The notes: a model not told the origin generated them from the letters alone. DNA of 64,000 nucleotides from Chlorops oryzae (GCA_020466095.1 CM035806.1:36412602-36476601); one strand, 5' to 3'; shown: positions 36,040 to 49,271, numbered from the stretch's first letter. Numbers and translations: made by a program.

Positions 36040-36064
36040 GTCTCTATCTCTATCTCTCTCTCTG

Positions 36065-36095
<31 letters not shown>

Positions 36096-36097
36096 AC
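35919..36097. repeat. (CT)n microsatellite
   Basis: CT repeats with TCTTCT and CTGTCTCTAT variants. Confidence 0.95.
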
Positions 36098-37477
36098 CTG
36101 TTCCAGTTCATTTTTTGATCAAATATAATATCTTTTTATGGTACCATTTTACATTCCCGTTATCACATTAACATAAATGAGCTTTAAATCAAAATATGTT
36201 AGCTCATCTCTCCTCTTTGTCTAACTTCTAAAATCGAAAATACACAAAATGAAATTTAAATTAAAAGAAATTCATTCTTTTGCGCAGCGCCCTATATATC
36301 GATAATCCCTGGAGCCCACAACATAATTATAAAACAAAAATATCGCCAAGAATTTCTAAAAGCGCTACTGAAGCAGGACAAAGATCAACGGGGCTTTTTT
36401 CTTTTCGGTTTCATTAGATTTTTTCAAACAAAAGCCGAGTTCAATAGAGACCAATGAATCAGTCGATCAATTCCATTAGAATAAGAATTGTTGCTCTTAA
36501 ATAATTGGACCTTTCTGTTTGCTTTGATGGAGGGTTAAACGGATGACTGAAATGAATTTCTATATCTTTGGCGAAAATCTACTGAAAACGGTACCTAAGA
36601 ATAACATCGGACTGTGCTGCTGACAATGGCGGTGCTCTCGATTGCGACTTGTCATTGTCCCCGAGAACTGGGCTAAATAGTCGGTCAGAAACTTATCGCT
36701 CGAAATGATCAGCCTAATTTCATTGGTTTTATTTATTTATTTTTTTTTTTTCATAATGAATTCCAATGACATCGGACTTCTTCTGTGAACGTTCGAGTTT
36801 ATTAGGCTATAATAGAGAAAAAGAGTTCCCAACATTTTATGCAAACTACTCGCAATTATGTTTACCCATCGGAGATGATGTATCCAGTGAAAATTACCTT
36901 CCGCATTAAATGGGGTCTATTTAAAAAAAAAAAAAAAAAAAAAAGCAGAAAAAAATTCTCATTCCTTGGAACCACGCAAAGCCATGTAAAGATGCTTCGC
37001 CTGCTTGTCGTGGGACAAAATTTTTCTAAATTCCGTTGTCGATGCTTCGAAAAGGGTTGGGAAAAAAAAAATAAAAATTCGAAATGAGCATAATCAGAGT
37101 AAACAAAAGTTTTGAGAAGCGTGTAATAGTTTCTACCGAAAGGTTCTTGAACCTCAATAAAGCTCAGCTCTTCCGCCTCCCGTTGCTCTTCGTGGGCCTT
37201 TTCGTTCAGTTGTGAGAATTGCGTCATTTGCTGTCATTAACAGAATTTTCTTTATACTGAAAACTCTTCTTTTTTTGTTGTTGTTGTTTCGGTTTTCCTA
37301 CTTATCTCGTATTTTTATGGCAAGCTTCTTACGATTGCATACCTACACATGACAGTGTCAGCTTTTGCTGGTGATAGCCGATGTGGGGGAAACTTTTTCT
37401 GTGCATAACACGCTTAATCGCAGATAGCACGCTGTGGAACTTCCTGAGCTTGTAATTTATTTTCATTTTTTTTTTCT
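36098..37477. other. intergenic, no gene recognised
   Basis: AT-rich, with a poly-A run at 36922-36944. The minus-strand frame 36862-37227 has a few ordinary-looking residues (KAHEEQREAEELSFIEVQE), but ends in a poly-A-encoded Phe run and has no recognised domain. Confidence 0.35.
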
Positions 37478-38378
37478 ATTTTTATACCCGACACACTCTG
37501 TGTCGAGGGTATATTGCGTGTGTGAGGTTGTGTGTAACACCCAGAACCAGTCGAGATAGACCATACAAAATAAATATAGAAATGATCAGCGTCACCAGGA
37601 GATTCGATTTAGACATGTCCGGCCGTCTGTCCGTCCGTCTGTCTGTCTGTAATACAGTTATCTTATCGAAGGAGTTGAGCTATCTTGACAAAATTTGGTA
37701 TGCGTGCTCACGGCGACATGAGTAAGAACAAGTTCGAGAATGGACCCGATCGGATCATTTTTAGTGGTACCTCCAGTACTAGGGTCTGTTACGAAAATCA
37801 CAAAAACTGCTCTAAAATCGAAGTTTTTCAAGATATTTTGATGATTTGAATATGTTTAAAGGCAAGTAATATGATTTCCAAAAATTGTAAAAGTGGGCGT
37901 GGCAGAAGGACGTTTTTCGAAAATTGTCCCCTACACCCGAAATTCAAATGGGACTTGAACGAAATTTGGCACTTATGCTTCCTTTGTAGCCTTAAACATC
38001 CTTCCAAAAAATTTCCTTGATCGGTCTACTTTTAAGGGTACCTCCAGTACTAGGGTCTGCCACAAAAATCCGAAAACTGCCTCAAAATCGGACTTTTTCG
38101 AAATATTTCAATGAAACTTAGAATTTGATCGTATATTTAAGCCTCCGATCAGAATTGCAAAAAAAAAAATGGAAAAGTGGGCGTGGCAAAGGGCGGTTTT
38201 CATAAAGAAATTTAACAAAAGTCGGTATATGGGGCCCCAAATGGCCTTAAAAACCTCTTGAATATTCTTACTTAGTGGTCCTGTTTTTTAGGCGTAGTTC
38301 AAAAATTATTTAAACATGTGTGTCTGTGTCGGGTATTTTATTGTCAGGCTCGCCTGACTATAACACCCTTACTTGTTT
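37478..38378 (+). mobile_element. Helitron-like mini-me/DINE-1 copy 6, best full-length copy (~900 bp)
   Basis: The most complete copy. 5' hairpin CCGACACACTCTGTGTCGAG, core GATCAGCGTCACCAGGAGAT, GTCY run (37617-37650), internal direct repetition of GGTACCTCCAGTACTAGGGT (37765 and 38039), AAAGTGGGCGTGGCA (37889 and 38173), 3' hairpin GTCAGGCTCGCCTGAC (38343-38358) and terminus CCCTTACTTGTTT. No coding capacity. Confidence 0.9.
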
Positions 38379-39084
38379 TTTTTTCCACTCGTAATGTTTA
38401 GTGTTTTCATCACTAAAATTCATATGACCAATTGAACGTCTCTTGTGACCATTTTTGATTTTTTTTTCCCCCCATTGAGCCTTAAAGCGCGTAGTGAATA
38501 TCCTATTGTTGTGTTTACGCCTGGATGCCTGCTCAATCTAAGTAGAACTCATCCCACGGAGATGGCATTGAAAAGATATTTTTCTAGTTTTTGTTTTGTT
38601 TTCTTTTGTTTTGTTTTTTTACTTTTCTACTTCACAAACGTCCAAAAGATCGGACTAGAACAGCACGAAGTTGGAGTTGAAGTTGAAGTTGAAGTTGGGT
38701 GAAAGATAATAATACACTGTTAAGTAGAATTACAGTCATAAATGCGAAAGACGTGATCAATTCAAACGATTTCTCCTTGCAATGCGAGTAAAATTGCAAA
38801 TCGGGGAATACAGAACGTAGAAAAAGTAGAATAAGGAGATGGAAAGGTGAAGATGAAGGAGAGGACGAGGACGAGGAAGAGGTGGAGGAAGAGGAAGAAA
38901 AAAAACAAACCACGAATAATAATAATAAAACAAAACGCTCCATCTCTGTAATGAAATGTGCCTGACCAGCAGCGCTGTTAGGTCCGAAACCAAGAATTAT
39001 CAATGGATACTGCCAGAAGTCAGCACTTCAATTCGCTACAGCATTGTTGTTATGACAAGGTACTCATTCGTACACATTAAGAAA
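38379..39084. other. intergenic, purine-rich stretch, no gene recognised
   Basis: GAAGTT repeats near 38670-38700 and a GAGGAAGAGG-type purine tract at 38840-38905 give low-complexity frames on both strands. No gene. Confidence 0.4.
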
Positions 39085-39691
39085 ATTTGTGCGAAATTTT
39101 ATGCCAGTACCTATGTATTGTACCTATTAGAAGTCACAAAATCGAATCACAAAACGCCCCTCATAAAACCGCCAAATTCTTTTAAAGGAATATCAAGTTG
39201 AATTAAAATATTGACCACCAAAATGGTCGGCTCTTTTGATGCCCAGTGTCCATATGTATTCCCAATATTTAAAATACAAAATCTTATTCGGGTATGTGAT
39301 TAAAACCCTTCCCGGGGAAAGGTAATTCAAGTCAAAAGTTGATGTGATTTATTTCCCTTTAGGGATAATTTAAATAACCTCGACATTGCGCTTGGGAAAT
39401 GAATTTTCTGAATTAGGCAATTAAAATTTCTCCTCAATATTGTGGTAAAGGGAAATAAATCATATCAAATTTCGATTTGAATTACCTTTCCCCGGGAATA
39501 AGTTTTCGTATTTTAAATATTGGGAATACATATGGACACTGGGCATCAAAAGCCGACGCCGACTATTTTGGTGGTAAATATTTTTATTCAACTTGATATT
39601 CCTTTAAAAGAATTTGACGGCTTTATGAGGGGCGTTTTGTGACTGCTAATAGGTACAATACATAGGTACTGGCTTAAAATTTCGCACAAAT
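39085..39691. mobile_element. 607-bp near-perfect palindrome (foldback element)
   Basis: The left arm from ATTTGTGCGAAATTTTATGC and the right arm ending CGCACAAAT can be read as one sequence in opposite directions for about 300 bp each. Blocks such as CCAGTACCTATGTATTGTAC, CCCAGTGTCCATATGTATTC and CGGGGAAAGGTAATTCAA occur in both arms. A few small indels and substitutions separate the arms; the centre is near 39400-39430. No target duplication was identified. Confidence 0.88.
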
Positions 39692-40148
39692 GGGGGGAAA
39701 AATATCACATATTCACCCGATTTTGTTCAGAATCTTCTTTGTGGATATTGCGAAAATATTTCAAAAAATATATATTGAGCAGAGTCCGCATATAACGATC
39801 GCGTTTATAATGACGAGCCGTTTGGAGCGAAGAAAATGCAACTTCAAGTTTGGTTTCATATCGCACGCCGGCAACTAAAGTGACACAACTCTAAATTTGT
39901 GATTTTCGAAATATGCTACGAATCTTGTTCATAAGTCACCATCTGTCTACCGGCACGAAAACTTCTCTTCGGTTTGTGTAATTGCAAAAAGCCGTCATGC
40001 CTTTATTCTTGCTTTCATTTTATTTTTGCGTTTTCTGAAGAAAAAAATCGCATATTTCGAGTTGTGTCTCTTTAGTTTTAAGCGTGCGATATGGCAAAAC
40101 CTAGAACCGATTAGTACGACCAAGTCGGTTATATACATAAATTCCAGC

Positions 40149-40293
40149 CAGTCGCGGATTTATCCTATAGGCAACATAGGCAGCTGCCTAGGGCGGCAAA
40201 TTGTGACTGTATCGATGCATCGATAACAGAAAAGGCGAAAATTTGGCTATCCCAACTGCCTAGGGCGGCAGTTATTGTTATGATCCGTCACTG
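40149..40293. mobile_element. short hAT-like element with GCCTAGGGCGGCA motif
   Basis: Ends CAGTCGCGGAT and, inverted, CAGTGACGGAT agree at 9 of 11 positions. It contains AGCTGCCTAGGGCGGCAAAT and a second CTGCCTAGGGCGGCAG. A related segment occurs at 47335-47475. No clear 8-bp duplication. Confidence 0.45.
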
Positions 40294-40337
40294 GTGGCAA
40301 CGTTTGACTTTGACTTTTTTCTTACTTTACATTTCAA

Positions 40338-40378
40338 GCTGATCATCTAGCTGATCATCTAGCTGATCATCTAGCTGA
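40338..40378. repeat. 12-bp minisatellite CTGATCATCTAG
   Basis: Just over three tandem copies of CTGATCATCTAG. Confidence 0.85.
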
Positions 40379-40773
40379 CAATCGAGCACGAATTTTCTTC
40401 AAGTGTATAGATATTTTGACCGATTTGAGAAAATCACTCAATTGGCTTCACCTTTTGACATGAAAATTCAAATTGTTTTTTGTTGCTGTTGGTGTTGTTG
40501 TTGGTCCTGGATTCGTGATGTTCTAAGCACAGTTTTAAGTTGCTTGGAATTTCACAAACAATGCACCATTTTACCGTTTGACATGGAAGGAAAACGCTTG
40601 AATTTCCAAGCATCACATTTCCACACACATCAAAATGCAAACTGCTTGCAATAACTTTTGAAGCCGAACTATTCAAGATCCCATAAAACAATGGAATATA
40701 AAAATAAAACAAAAAACCTTAAGACCCCCGACATGAGTTCGGTTCGATTGTGGGAATTTGCATTTTTTTCGTT

Positions 40774-43365
<2,592 letters not shown>

Positions 43366-43367
43366 TA

Positions 43368-43988
43368 GGGTGGTCCTTATTTTAAAATTTTTTTTATTTT
43401 TCGCACGACACCCCGTCATTTTAATATATACCCCGAGAAAACATTTCTGTATTTTTTTCAAATTTTTTAAATGACATTTAGGGGTCGCTACCAGCGTTCA
43501 AAATTTTCCATATAAACTCCATATAAAAATTTGTTAGTTTCATAAAATATATTATAAAATTACAGCAGTACAAAAATCCAAGGGGTTTTTAAGCAATTTC
43601 TTTAGATTTCAGCTTGCTACATAATTGAAAAATATCAAAAAAATTCCATCACGTCAGAGTTCCAAGTTATTCGCGTATTAAATTTTTAAATACCATTGAT
43701 GTTTTGAAAATCATATTCCTCAAATATGGTTTGAGCCATCTTAAAATTTTTAAGGCTTTTGTGTTATTAAAACGTCATTTTTTACTATGAAATCAAAAAT
43801 AACTTACAAACCTTTAAATTAATGGTAAAAAAATTGTGCTCAAAGTCGAAAAATGTAAAATTGTATGTAAAATTTTCATGTTTTTTTTTTAAATTTGAAA
43901 AAAATACAGAAATGTTTTCTCGGGGTATATATTAAAATGACGGGGTGTCGCGCGAAAAATAAAAAAATTTTTTAAATAAGCACCACCC
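43368..43988. mobile_element. long-TIR MITE with TA duplication (621 bp)
   Basis: Inverted arms of about 103 bp begin GGGTGGTCCTTATTTTAAAA on the left and (inverted) GGGTGGTGCTTATTTAAAAA on the right. The block CGACACCCCGTCATTTTAAT is exact in both. TA flanks both sides (43366-43367 and 43989-43990). The ~400-bp middle is AT-rich with no frame of note. TA suggests Tc1/mariner mobilisation. Confidence 0.88.
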
Positions 43989-44173
43989 TACTATATATAT
44001 ATATATTATTAAGAAGGATTTTTTTTCTCGCAACTCCAACCAATCTAAATATGTATGTCTTTTTGCTCGGTCGACACGAGTGCAACTTGTCACAGTAATA
44101 ACTTTTAGAATTATTGCACCAGATTGGAAGTAAAATTTTCCAATTTTTAAATGCCTTGTCGCTTGTAAATATG

Positions 44174-44705
44174 TTTTTATACCCGACACCCTCTGCGTCG
44201 AGGGTGTATTGCGTTTGTGTGGGTGTGTGTAACACCCAGAACCAGTCGAGAAAGACCATACAAAATGTATATAGAAATGATCAGCGTCACCAGGAGATTC
44301 GATTAAGACATGTCCGTCCGTCTGTCTGTCTGTCCGTCTGTTCGTCCGTCTGTCTGTATACAGTTTTCTTATCGAAGGAGTTGAGCTATTTCCTGTGCGT
44401 TCTCACGGGGACATGCGTAAGTACAAGTTCGAGAATGGACCCGATCGGACCATTTTTAGGGGTACCTCCAGTACTAGGGTCTGTTACGAAAATCATAAAA
44501 ACTGCTCTATGACCGGAGTTTTTCAAGATATTTTGATGAAATTTTATCATTTGAACATGTTTAAGGCAAGTTATATGATTTCAAAATATTGGAAAAGTGG
44601 GCGTGGCAGAAGGACGTTTTTCGAAAATTTTCCCCTGCACCCGAAATTCAAATGGGACTTGAACGAAAGTTGGCACTTATGCTTCCTTTGAAGGCATAAA
44701 TATAC
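44174..44705 (+). mobile_element. Helitron-like mini-me/DINE-1 copy 7 (3' truncated)
   Basis: Intact 5' hairpin with CACCCTCTGCGTCGAGG, core, GTCY run (44312-44356) and the GGTACCTCCAGTACTAGGGT block. It ends near CATAAATATACTTCGAAAAA without the 3' hairpin. Confidence 0.85.
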
Positions 44706-44711
44706 TTCGAA

Positions 44712-45075
44712 AAAATGCTCATCGCATCGATCTTACAGTCCTATTGTACAAGTCCAAAAACGGCTCCGAACTACTTATGGGGGAACGCAAGCAAGAGCAA
44801 GCAGTATCGACATCATTCATATATCCGAAATGTGAATATCCGCAAGGATCTGAATATATCAGCCGTAAAAAAATGTAGTCTAACGACAAAAATCCAAACA
44901 TCAAGCCAAATTTTCTTCGCATCCAAATCAACGTGCCAGATTCCTCTAACAAGTCAGAACTGAAACAAGACTAAATCGCAAAGATTTTCCAACCCAGCTG
45001 TTCACGATGAGGACCGTGCTGCCAAATACATCCGATGGGTGATTCTAGCTAAGCTAGAATCAGATTTAAAGACTT
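44712..45075 (+). pseudogene. possible Jockey-like LINE ORF2 C-terminal fragment
   Basis: The frame from about 44715 reads LWGNASKSKQYRHH, then RNVNIRKDLNI. This resembles the usual C-terminal segment of Jockey-clade ORF2 proteins (a 'LWG-A--SN' block followed by 'N--I--DL-I'). A stop interrupts it near 44963, after which the same frame reads DEDRAAKYIRWVILAKLESD. Probable eroded retrotransposon fragment. Recognition is from short motifs only. Confidence 0.35.
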
Positions 45076-45114
45076 GTTGTTCGTCTCCGTAAAGAGAGTA
45101 AAAGTATTAGTTAG

Positions 45115-45158
45115 GTTTAGGTTAGGTTAGGTTAGGTTAGGTTAGGTTAGGTTAGGCG
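45115..45158. repeat. (TTAGG)n short array
   Basis: About nine TTAGG units on the + strand. It lies after the possible LINE fragment, but in the opposite sense to the (CCTAA)n tail at 47068. Confidence 0.9.
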
Positions 45159-45225
45159 CTAGGGTTAGCTGTTAGGTCAGTTGGTACCTATTTGTTAGGT
45201 ATATAGGTATAGTGTTAGTTTATGG

Positions 45226-45505
45226 TTATTTTTTGAAACACCATTTAGTGATTTCAATGAAGCTAGATAGATTCAACGGGTCGATAAGATCAATTTCAGA
45301 AAGTCAGTTGAGAAAATAACTCCCTAAAAATGTGGGCTTTGTAAGAGCATATATACATAGTGTATAAGTATTATGGAGCATAACTATTTTTTGAAAACCA
45401 TTTGTGCATTTAATGAAGCTAGATGGATTTAAACGGGTCATAATCAATTTCATTGAAAGTACAGTAATACAAAATAATCCCTAATCAAATTGGCTTTGTA
45501 AGCAT
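45226..45505. repeat. tandem duplication of a ~150-bp unit
   Basis: Two diverged copies in direct orientation, about 45226-45350 and 45378-45505. Both carry ATTTTTTGAAA.ACCATTT, AATGAAGCTAGAT.GATT, ACGGGTC, ATCAATTTCA and GGCTTTGTAAG in that order. Confidence 0.75.
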
Positions 45506-45723
45506 TGCTGGAAAGGAAATTCCCTTAAATGCTAAATTTTAAGAGTCAAACCAGTAGGGACCTAATAAATAAATTATTCTTGACACCATCGACAATTTCT
45601 TGACATTTTATTGTAAAACTAGAAAGCAGACATTTTGGGATTGTATATAGGTTAATGTCTTCTCATCGCAAGACAACTTATTAATTATTTTTGGTTATGT
45701 AGTCCAAAATAATTTAATTGGAA

Positions 45724-45925
45724 AATTTTTGTTTTGTCAAAATTAAAAGTCTTTGCGAGATTAAAAATCAACCATTTATCCAATTTAAAGAAATTTGGTA
45801 CCAATCGATAGGTTGTAAATTCTTGGATACTACGATTGCTAGGTACCTATTTTAATTAAATTGGATAAATGGTTAAATTTTAATCTCGCAGACTTCTATT
45901 TTTGACAAAAAACAAAAATATTTGT
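45724..45925. repeat. foldback palindrome (~62-bp arms)
   Basis: The left arm (45724-45785) contains TTTGTCAAAATTAAAAGTCT and AACCATTTATCCAATTT. The right arm (45863-45925) holds their inverses AAATTGGATAAATGGTT and TTTTTGACAAAA. Loop about 77 bp. Confidence 0.75.
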
Positions 45926-45930
45926 CTCAA

Positions 45931-46458
45931 GCCCAAACTCCAACATTGCGAGAGCCCGATGCGAGAGCGCGAGACGAGACGCACACAAATTTCAATACAT
46001 TCAATCATATGGTTCAAGCTCCAATGTATCGTAAAAACTTGTATCGAAAACTTGAATATTTTTTGTTGCGAGGCAATTTGACAGGTTAATGATGCAGCTA
46101 TTTTTTGAGTACTCGCTATTGGGTACTCGTTTAAGCTAATAAAACAAAAAGTGTTCACTGTTCCGTGAAAAAGAGCTTTTAAAATATTTCGCGTGCTTTG
46201 GTTCATTTTGAAAATTTTTTGAAAATGTTTGAAAATTTTGAATTAAAATTTAAACTTAAGTGATAATGTATAAATTTTATGAGTACTCGGTACTCGTTAG
46301 ATTGGTACTCGGTTCAAATATTGCTTTACTAGAAACGAAATTATGCTATCAACTGCGTGACGCGAAACTCTCATTGGAGTTTGAAATGCGTCACGGAAAA
46401 CTTTTTCGTGACGTCGCGCACTCTTGCATCGGGCTCTCGCAATATTGGATTTTGGGCT
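45931..46458. repeat. inverted repeat pair around GAGTACTCG motifs
   Basis: Arms of about 50 bp: GCCCAAACTCCAACATTGCG through the GAGAGCCCGATGCGAGAG block on the left, and the inverse CATCGGGCTCTCGCAATATT ending TTTTGGGC on the right. The enclosed segment has repeated GAGTACTCG/GGGTACTCG motifs reminiscent of element X. It abuts the palindrome at 45724-45925. Confidence 0.65.
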
Positions 46459-46759
46459 TCAGTTTAACAGTTATCGTTTGACTGAAAAACTAAAAGTCTT
46501 AACTTATTAGTAGGGCAACAGAAAATATTAACGAAAAACAACTTTGAAATGTTTTTTTTTGAGTCGAAAATATTTGTTTTTTTATCAAAATATTTTTTTA
46601 AACATGGCGAAATATTTGCTTAAATATTAAAATATGTTCGATAAAAAAGAAAATTTTTCTCCGCAGTAGGCGTATTGATTTGATGAAACGTTTTTCGTTT
46701 CTATTTGTTTTTCGTCCTATGACTCTGATCGGTCCAAAATTAACCAAAATAACGTGCAA

Positions 46760-46993
46760 CTATGCAACCATGCCAGAAGGCTACGGGCACCAGCCTTCGA
46801 TTTTTGCAGGAGTTGTCAGGATGAGGACGAGGAGGAAACTCCTCAGCACCTTCTCCTGCACTGCCCAGCCTTTGCTAAACTGAGATTTAAAACCTTGGGA
46901 TATTACTTCTTTCACTCCCTATCGGAACTCGGGGAACTTAACCCTGTGAGGATAGCAAGCTTTATTGAGCGAACAAAACGGTTTATTAAATAG
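46760..46993 (+). pseudogene. LINE ORF2 C-terminal remnant (CCHC-like)
   Basis: In-frame from the truncation point to TAG at 46991-46993. It reads LCNHARRLRAPAFDFCRSCQ, then DEDEEETPQHLLLHCPAF, then RFKTLG. The C-x2-C...H-x4-C pattern followed by 'CPA-..R---LG' is typical of the end of ORF2 in Jockey/I/R1-type non-LTR retrotransposons. The copy lacks everything upstream, so it is dead. Confidence 0.75.
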
Positions 46994-47067
46994 GTGTCCT
47001 GAATCCGTGGGTAACACAATGGACCTTCCTTGGTCTAAGTGCGCCACCTTCCTGGTGGGCGGCCCCT

Positions 47068-47264
47068 ACAACCTAACCTAACCTAACCTAACCTAACCTA
47101 ACCTAACCTAACCTAACCTAACCTAACCTAACCTAACCTAACCTAACCTAACCTAACCTAACCTAACCTAACTAACCTAACCTAACCTAACCTAACCTAA
47201 CCTTAACCTAACCTAACCTAACCTAACCTAACCTAAACCTAACCTAACTTAACCTAACGTAACC
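47068..47264. repeat. (CCTAA)n array, tail of the LINE
   Basis: Nearly pure CCTAA units, with occasional CTAA, CCTTAA and ACGT variants near the distal end. It equals the complement of the ancestral arthropod telomere unit TTAGG, but its place directly after the LINE 3' UTR and before the target duplication marks it as the LINE tail. Confidence 0.9.
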
Positions 47265-47334
47265 TAACGTGCAATTATTTTTAATGAAGGATTTGATATC
47301 GGTCTTTCGATGACGGATTTACCGAATAGTCAAC

Positions 47335-48005
47335 ATATTCAGCTGCCTAGGGCGGTAAATTTTCGGGGGAAAATTCTGGCCGTCAATAAAACAAAGAGCG
47401 GAAATTGGGCCGTTGTCTGAGGCGGCAAAATCGCAACTGCCTTGGGTGGCGAATTGTCTCAATCCGCCCTTGCGGTCTTTTGTATCTAAGCATATTTGGA
47501 AATCGTTTTTGAACACAATTAAGTTTTTTTTTTTTTTTTTTTTGTTTTTTGAGAGCACCATCGATATCATCCAACTTCAATGGAATTTGGAGTTGCAAAC
47601 TTTAGGCTAAAACAAAAGAAGTTCTCTAGATGGGACATTCACTTAATACTTTTTTATTTGGCCGTGAAAGAAGCGTTTGTTGTGAAGGCATGGAAGTAAA
47701 AGTATAGCAAAAGCTTTTGCCTATTGAGTGCTCGGTCCTATTACGGTCCAGGTAATATTATGAAGTAAAAAATTTTACTAAATTCTTTAGTCTATTTTAT
47801 TGCAATGAATAATAACATATTTTTTGCATAATATGCAAAATGCGTTCCGAAGAACGTTCGGGGTTCTCCGCTTCGATGCGGCGAAAAAAGCTTGTTGTAA
47901 TATTGATATCACCTTGTTAAATACACCTTGAATTGTGGCTTGTTCGGAGAAGTCAAAACTATTTTAAATTTCAAATGAAAAATTCTATTGATTTTTTAGA
48001 CAATA
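47335..48005. other. intergenic; relic of the GCCTAGGGCGG repeat
   Basis: 47335-47475 repeats AGCTGCCTAGGGCGGTAAAT and GGCGGCAAAAT motifs related to 40149-40293. The rest is AT-rich, with a poly-T run at 47524-47543. No gene. Confidence 0.4.
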
Positions 48006-48955
48006 CAGTACACTCGGGATAACGTCAACCCCCTATTCCGTCAACACCCCAAAACGTCAACACATTTTTATTTACATTGACTATTCTAAAACGTCAACAA
48101 AATCTAAAAGCTCCAAATGGTAAACTCTGCTTAATAGAAAATTTTAGCTGGAATTACGTATACAGGGTGTCCCGTTGACATATGAGGTACCAAATTAAAG
48201 GTAAACGATCCAGCATTTTGAATAAAATAAAAAAATTGGATGTTAATTGGACACTTTTCATACCAAAATGGCTTCTAAAGTAAAAAAAAAATTGAAAGTT
48301 TTTTAGAATTTTTTACTTTGACCGTTTATTTTTCCCTCAATGGGTCAAAGTTTTACCATTAATTCGATTTTGCCTAAAAGCACATATAATTGGCTTTCAA
48401 ACTACATAAATTTTTTTTTTCTACAATTAACCATTGGCGTGGGAGAATTGTTTTTCTGGACTTAGTGTTAAAAAACTTTAAAGCCACATAACTCCTCAGG
48501 GGTGCATTTGGGACCCCAACCTCTCATACGATTTTTTGTTCATCTTGGACCCCCCTACCACCCCTTTTAAGGAATGTACTTCCCAACGGGACACCCTGTA
48601 GAATACGAATTCTCAGAATTCCGGGAATCTCCCTTTGTGCGTACAATGTAGTTTTTATTTTTACTCTCTTTGTTCAGTTGTATTTTCGAATTTGTGGATG
48701 TTGCGCGTATAAAATGATCTCTAAAAACCGAAAATGGCATGATCTCATATAAAATATTTATTCTATTTTTCCAAATACATAAAAGTTTGTTTGAATCAGA
48801 TTAATGGTTGGTTTTAGTTTGGATACTAAAATAACGTTTGAAACTATAATTCCAACTTTATTTTGGTCTAAAATGAGGACAATCATAAACGTAAACAATC
48901 TGGTAAACGTCAGCACTCGCGGTTTTAATTAGTTGACGTTATCCCGAGTGTACTG
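48006..48955. mobile_element. pogo-like element (950 bp) with a nested element
   Basis: Inverted termini start CAGTACACTCGGGATAACGT and continue to GTCAAC, exact on both sides; TA flanks at 48004-48005 and 48956-48957. An AAACGTCAACA motif repeats inside the left end. The element is split by the nested insertion 48163-48598, so the original was about 510 bp. Confidence 0.9.
48163..48598. mobile_element. Tc1/mariner-like MITE nested in the pogo-like element (436 bp)
   Basis: Termini CAGGGTGTCCCGTTG and CAACGGGACACCCTG are exact inverses, with TA on both sides (48161-48162 and 48599-48600). It lies wholly within 48006-48955, so it inserted later. Confidence 0.88.
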
Positions 48956-49271
48956 TATTTGAGAAAAGTAAAAAAAATATTTTTTTTTTTGATAAATATT
49001 TTTTATGTATATAAATATTTTCTGTTGCCCTACTTATTAGTTAATATTCGACTTTTTTGAAAAAGTTAAAAAAATAAAAGGCATCGAAAAATCTCATAGA
49101 GAATGGCCTGAGGATTACAATGGCATCAAAAATTTTCCTGTGTGTAAATTTTTTGGTGCTGCTTTTTAAAATTTTGAAAAACATCGAAACTGTTATTTCC
49201 AGTCCCTGGAATAAACTTTTTGTGCTTGCAAAAAAAAAACATAAAATCTATCCCGCATCAAATTACCTTAA

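Larger units (their letters stand above)
46760..47264 (+). mobile_element. 5'-truncated LINE with (CCTAA)n 3' tail (505 bp)
   Basis: Flanked by TAACGTGCAA direct repeats (46750-46759 and 47265-47274), a target-site duplication. It contains the last part of a reverse-transcriptase ORF (46760-46993), a short 3' UTR (GTGCGCCACCTTCCTGGTGG..) and a tail of about 40 CCTAA units from 47068. 5' truncation, target duplication and repetitive tail together indicate target-primed reverse transcription. Confidence 0.88.

Noticed and set aside
36862..37227. 121-codon minus-strand frame as a gene
   Set aside because: It begins with ordinary residues but runs into poly-A-encoded Phe and has no domain or splice sites.
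47068..47264. Interstitial telomere (TTAGG-type array)
   Set aside because: It sits exactly at the 3' end of a LINE inside its target duplication, so it is the LINE tail.
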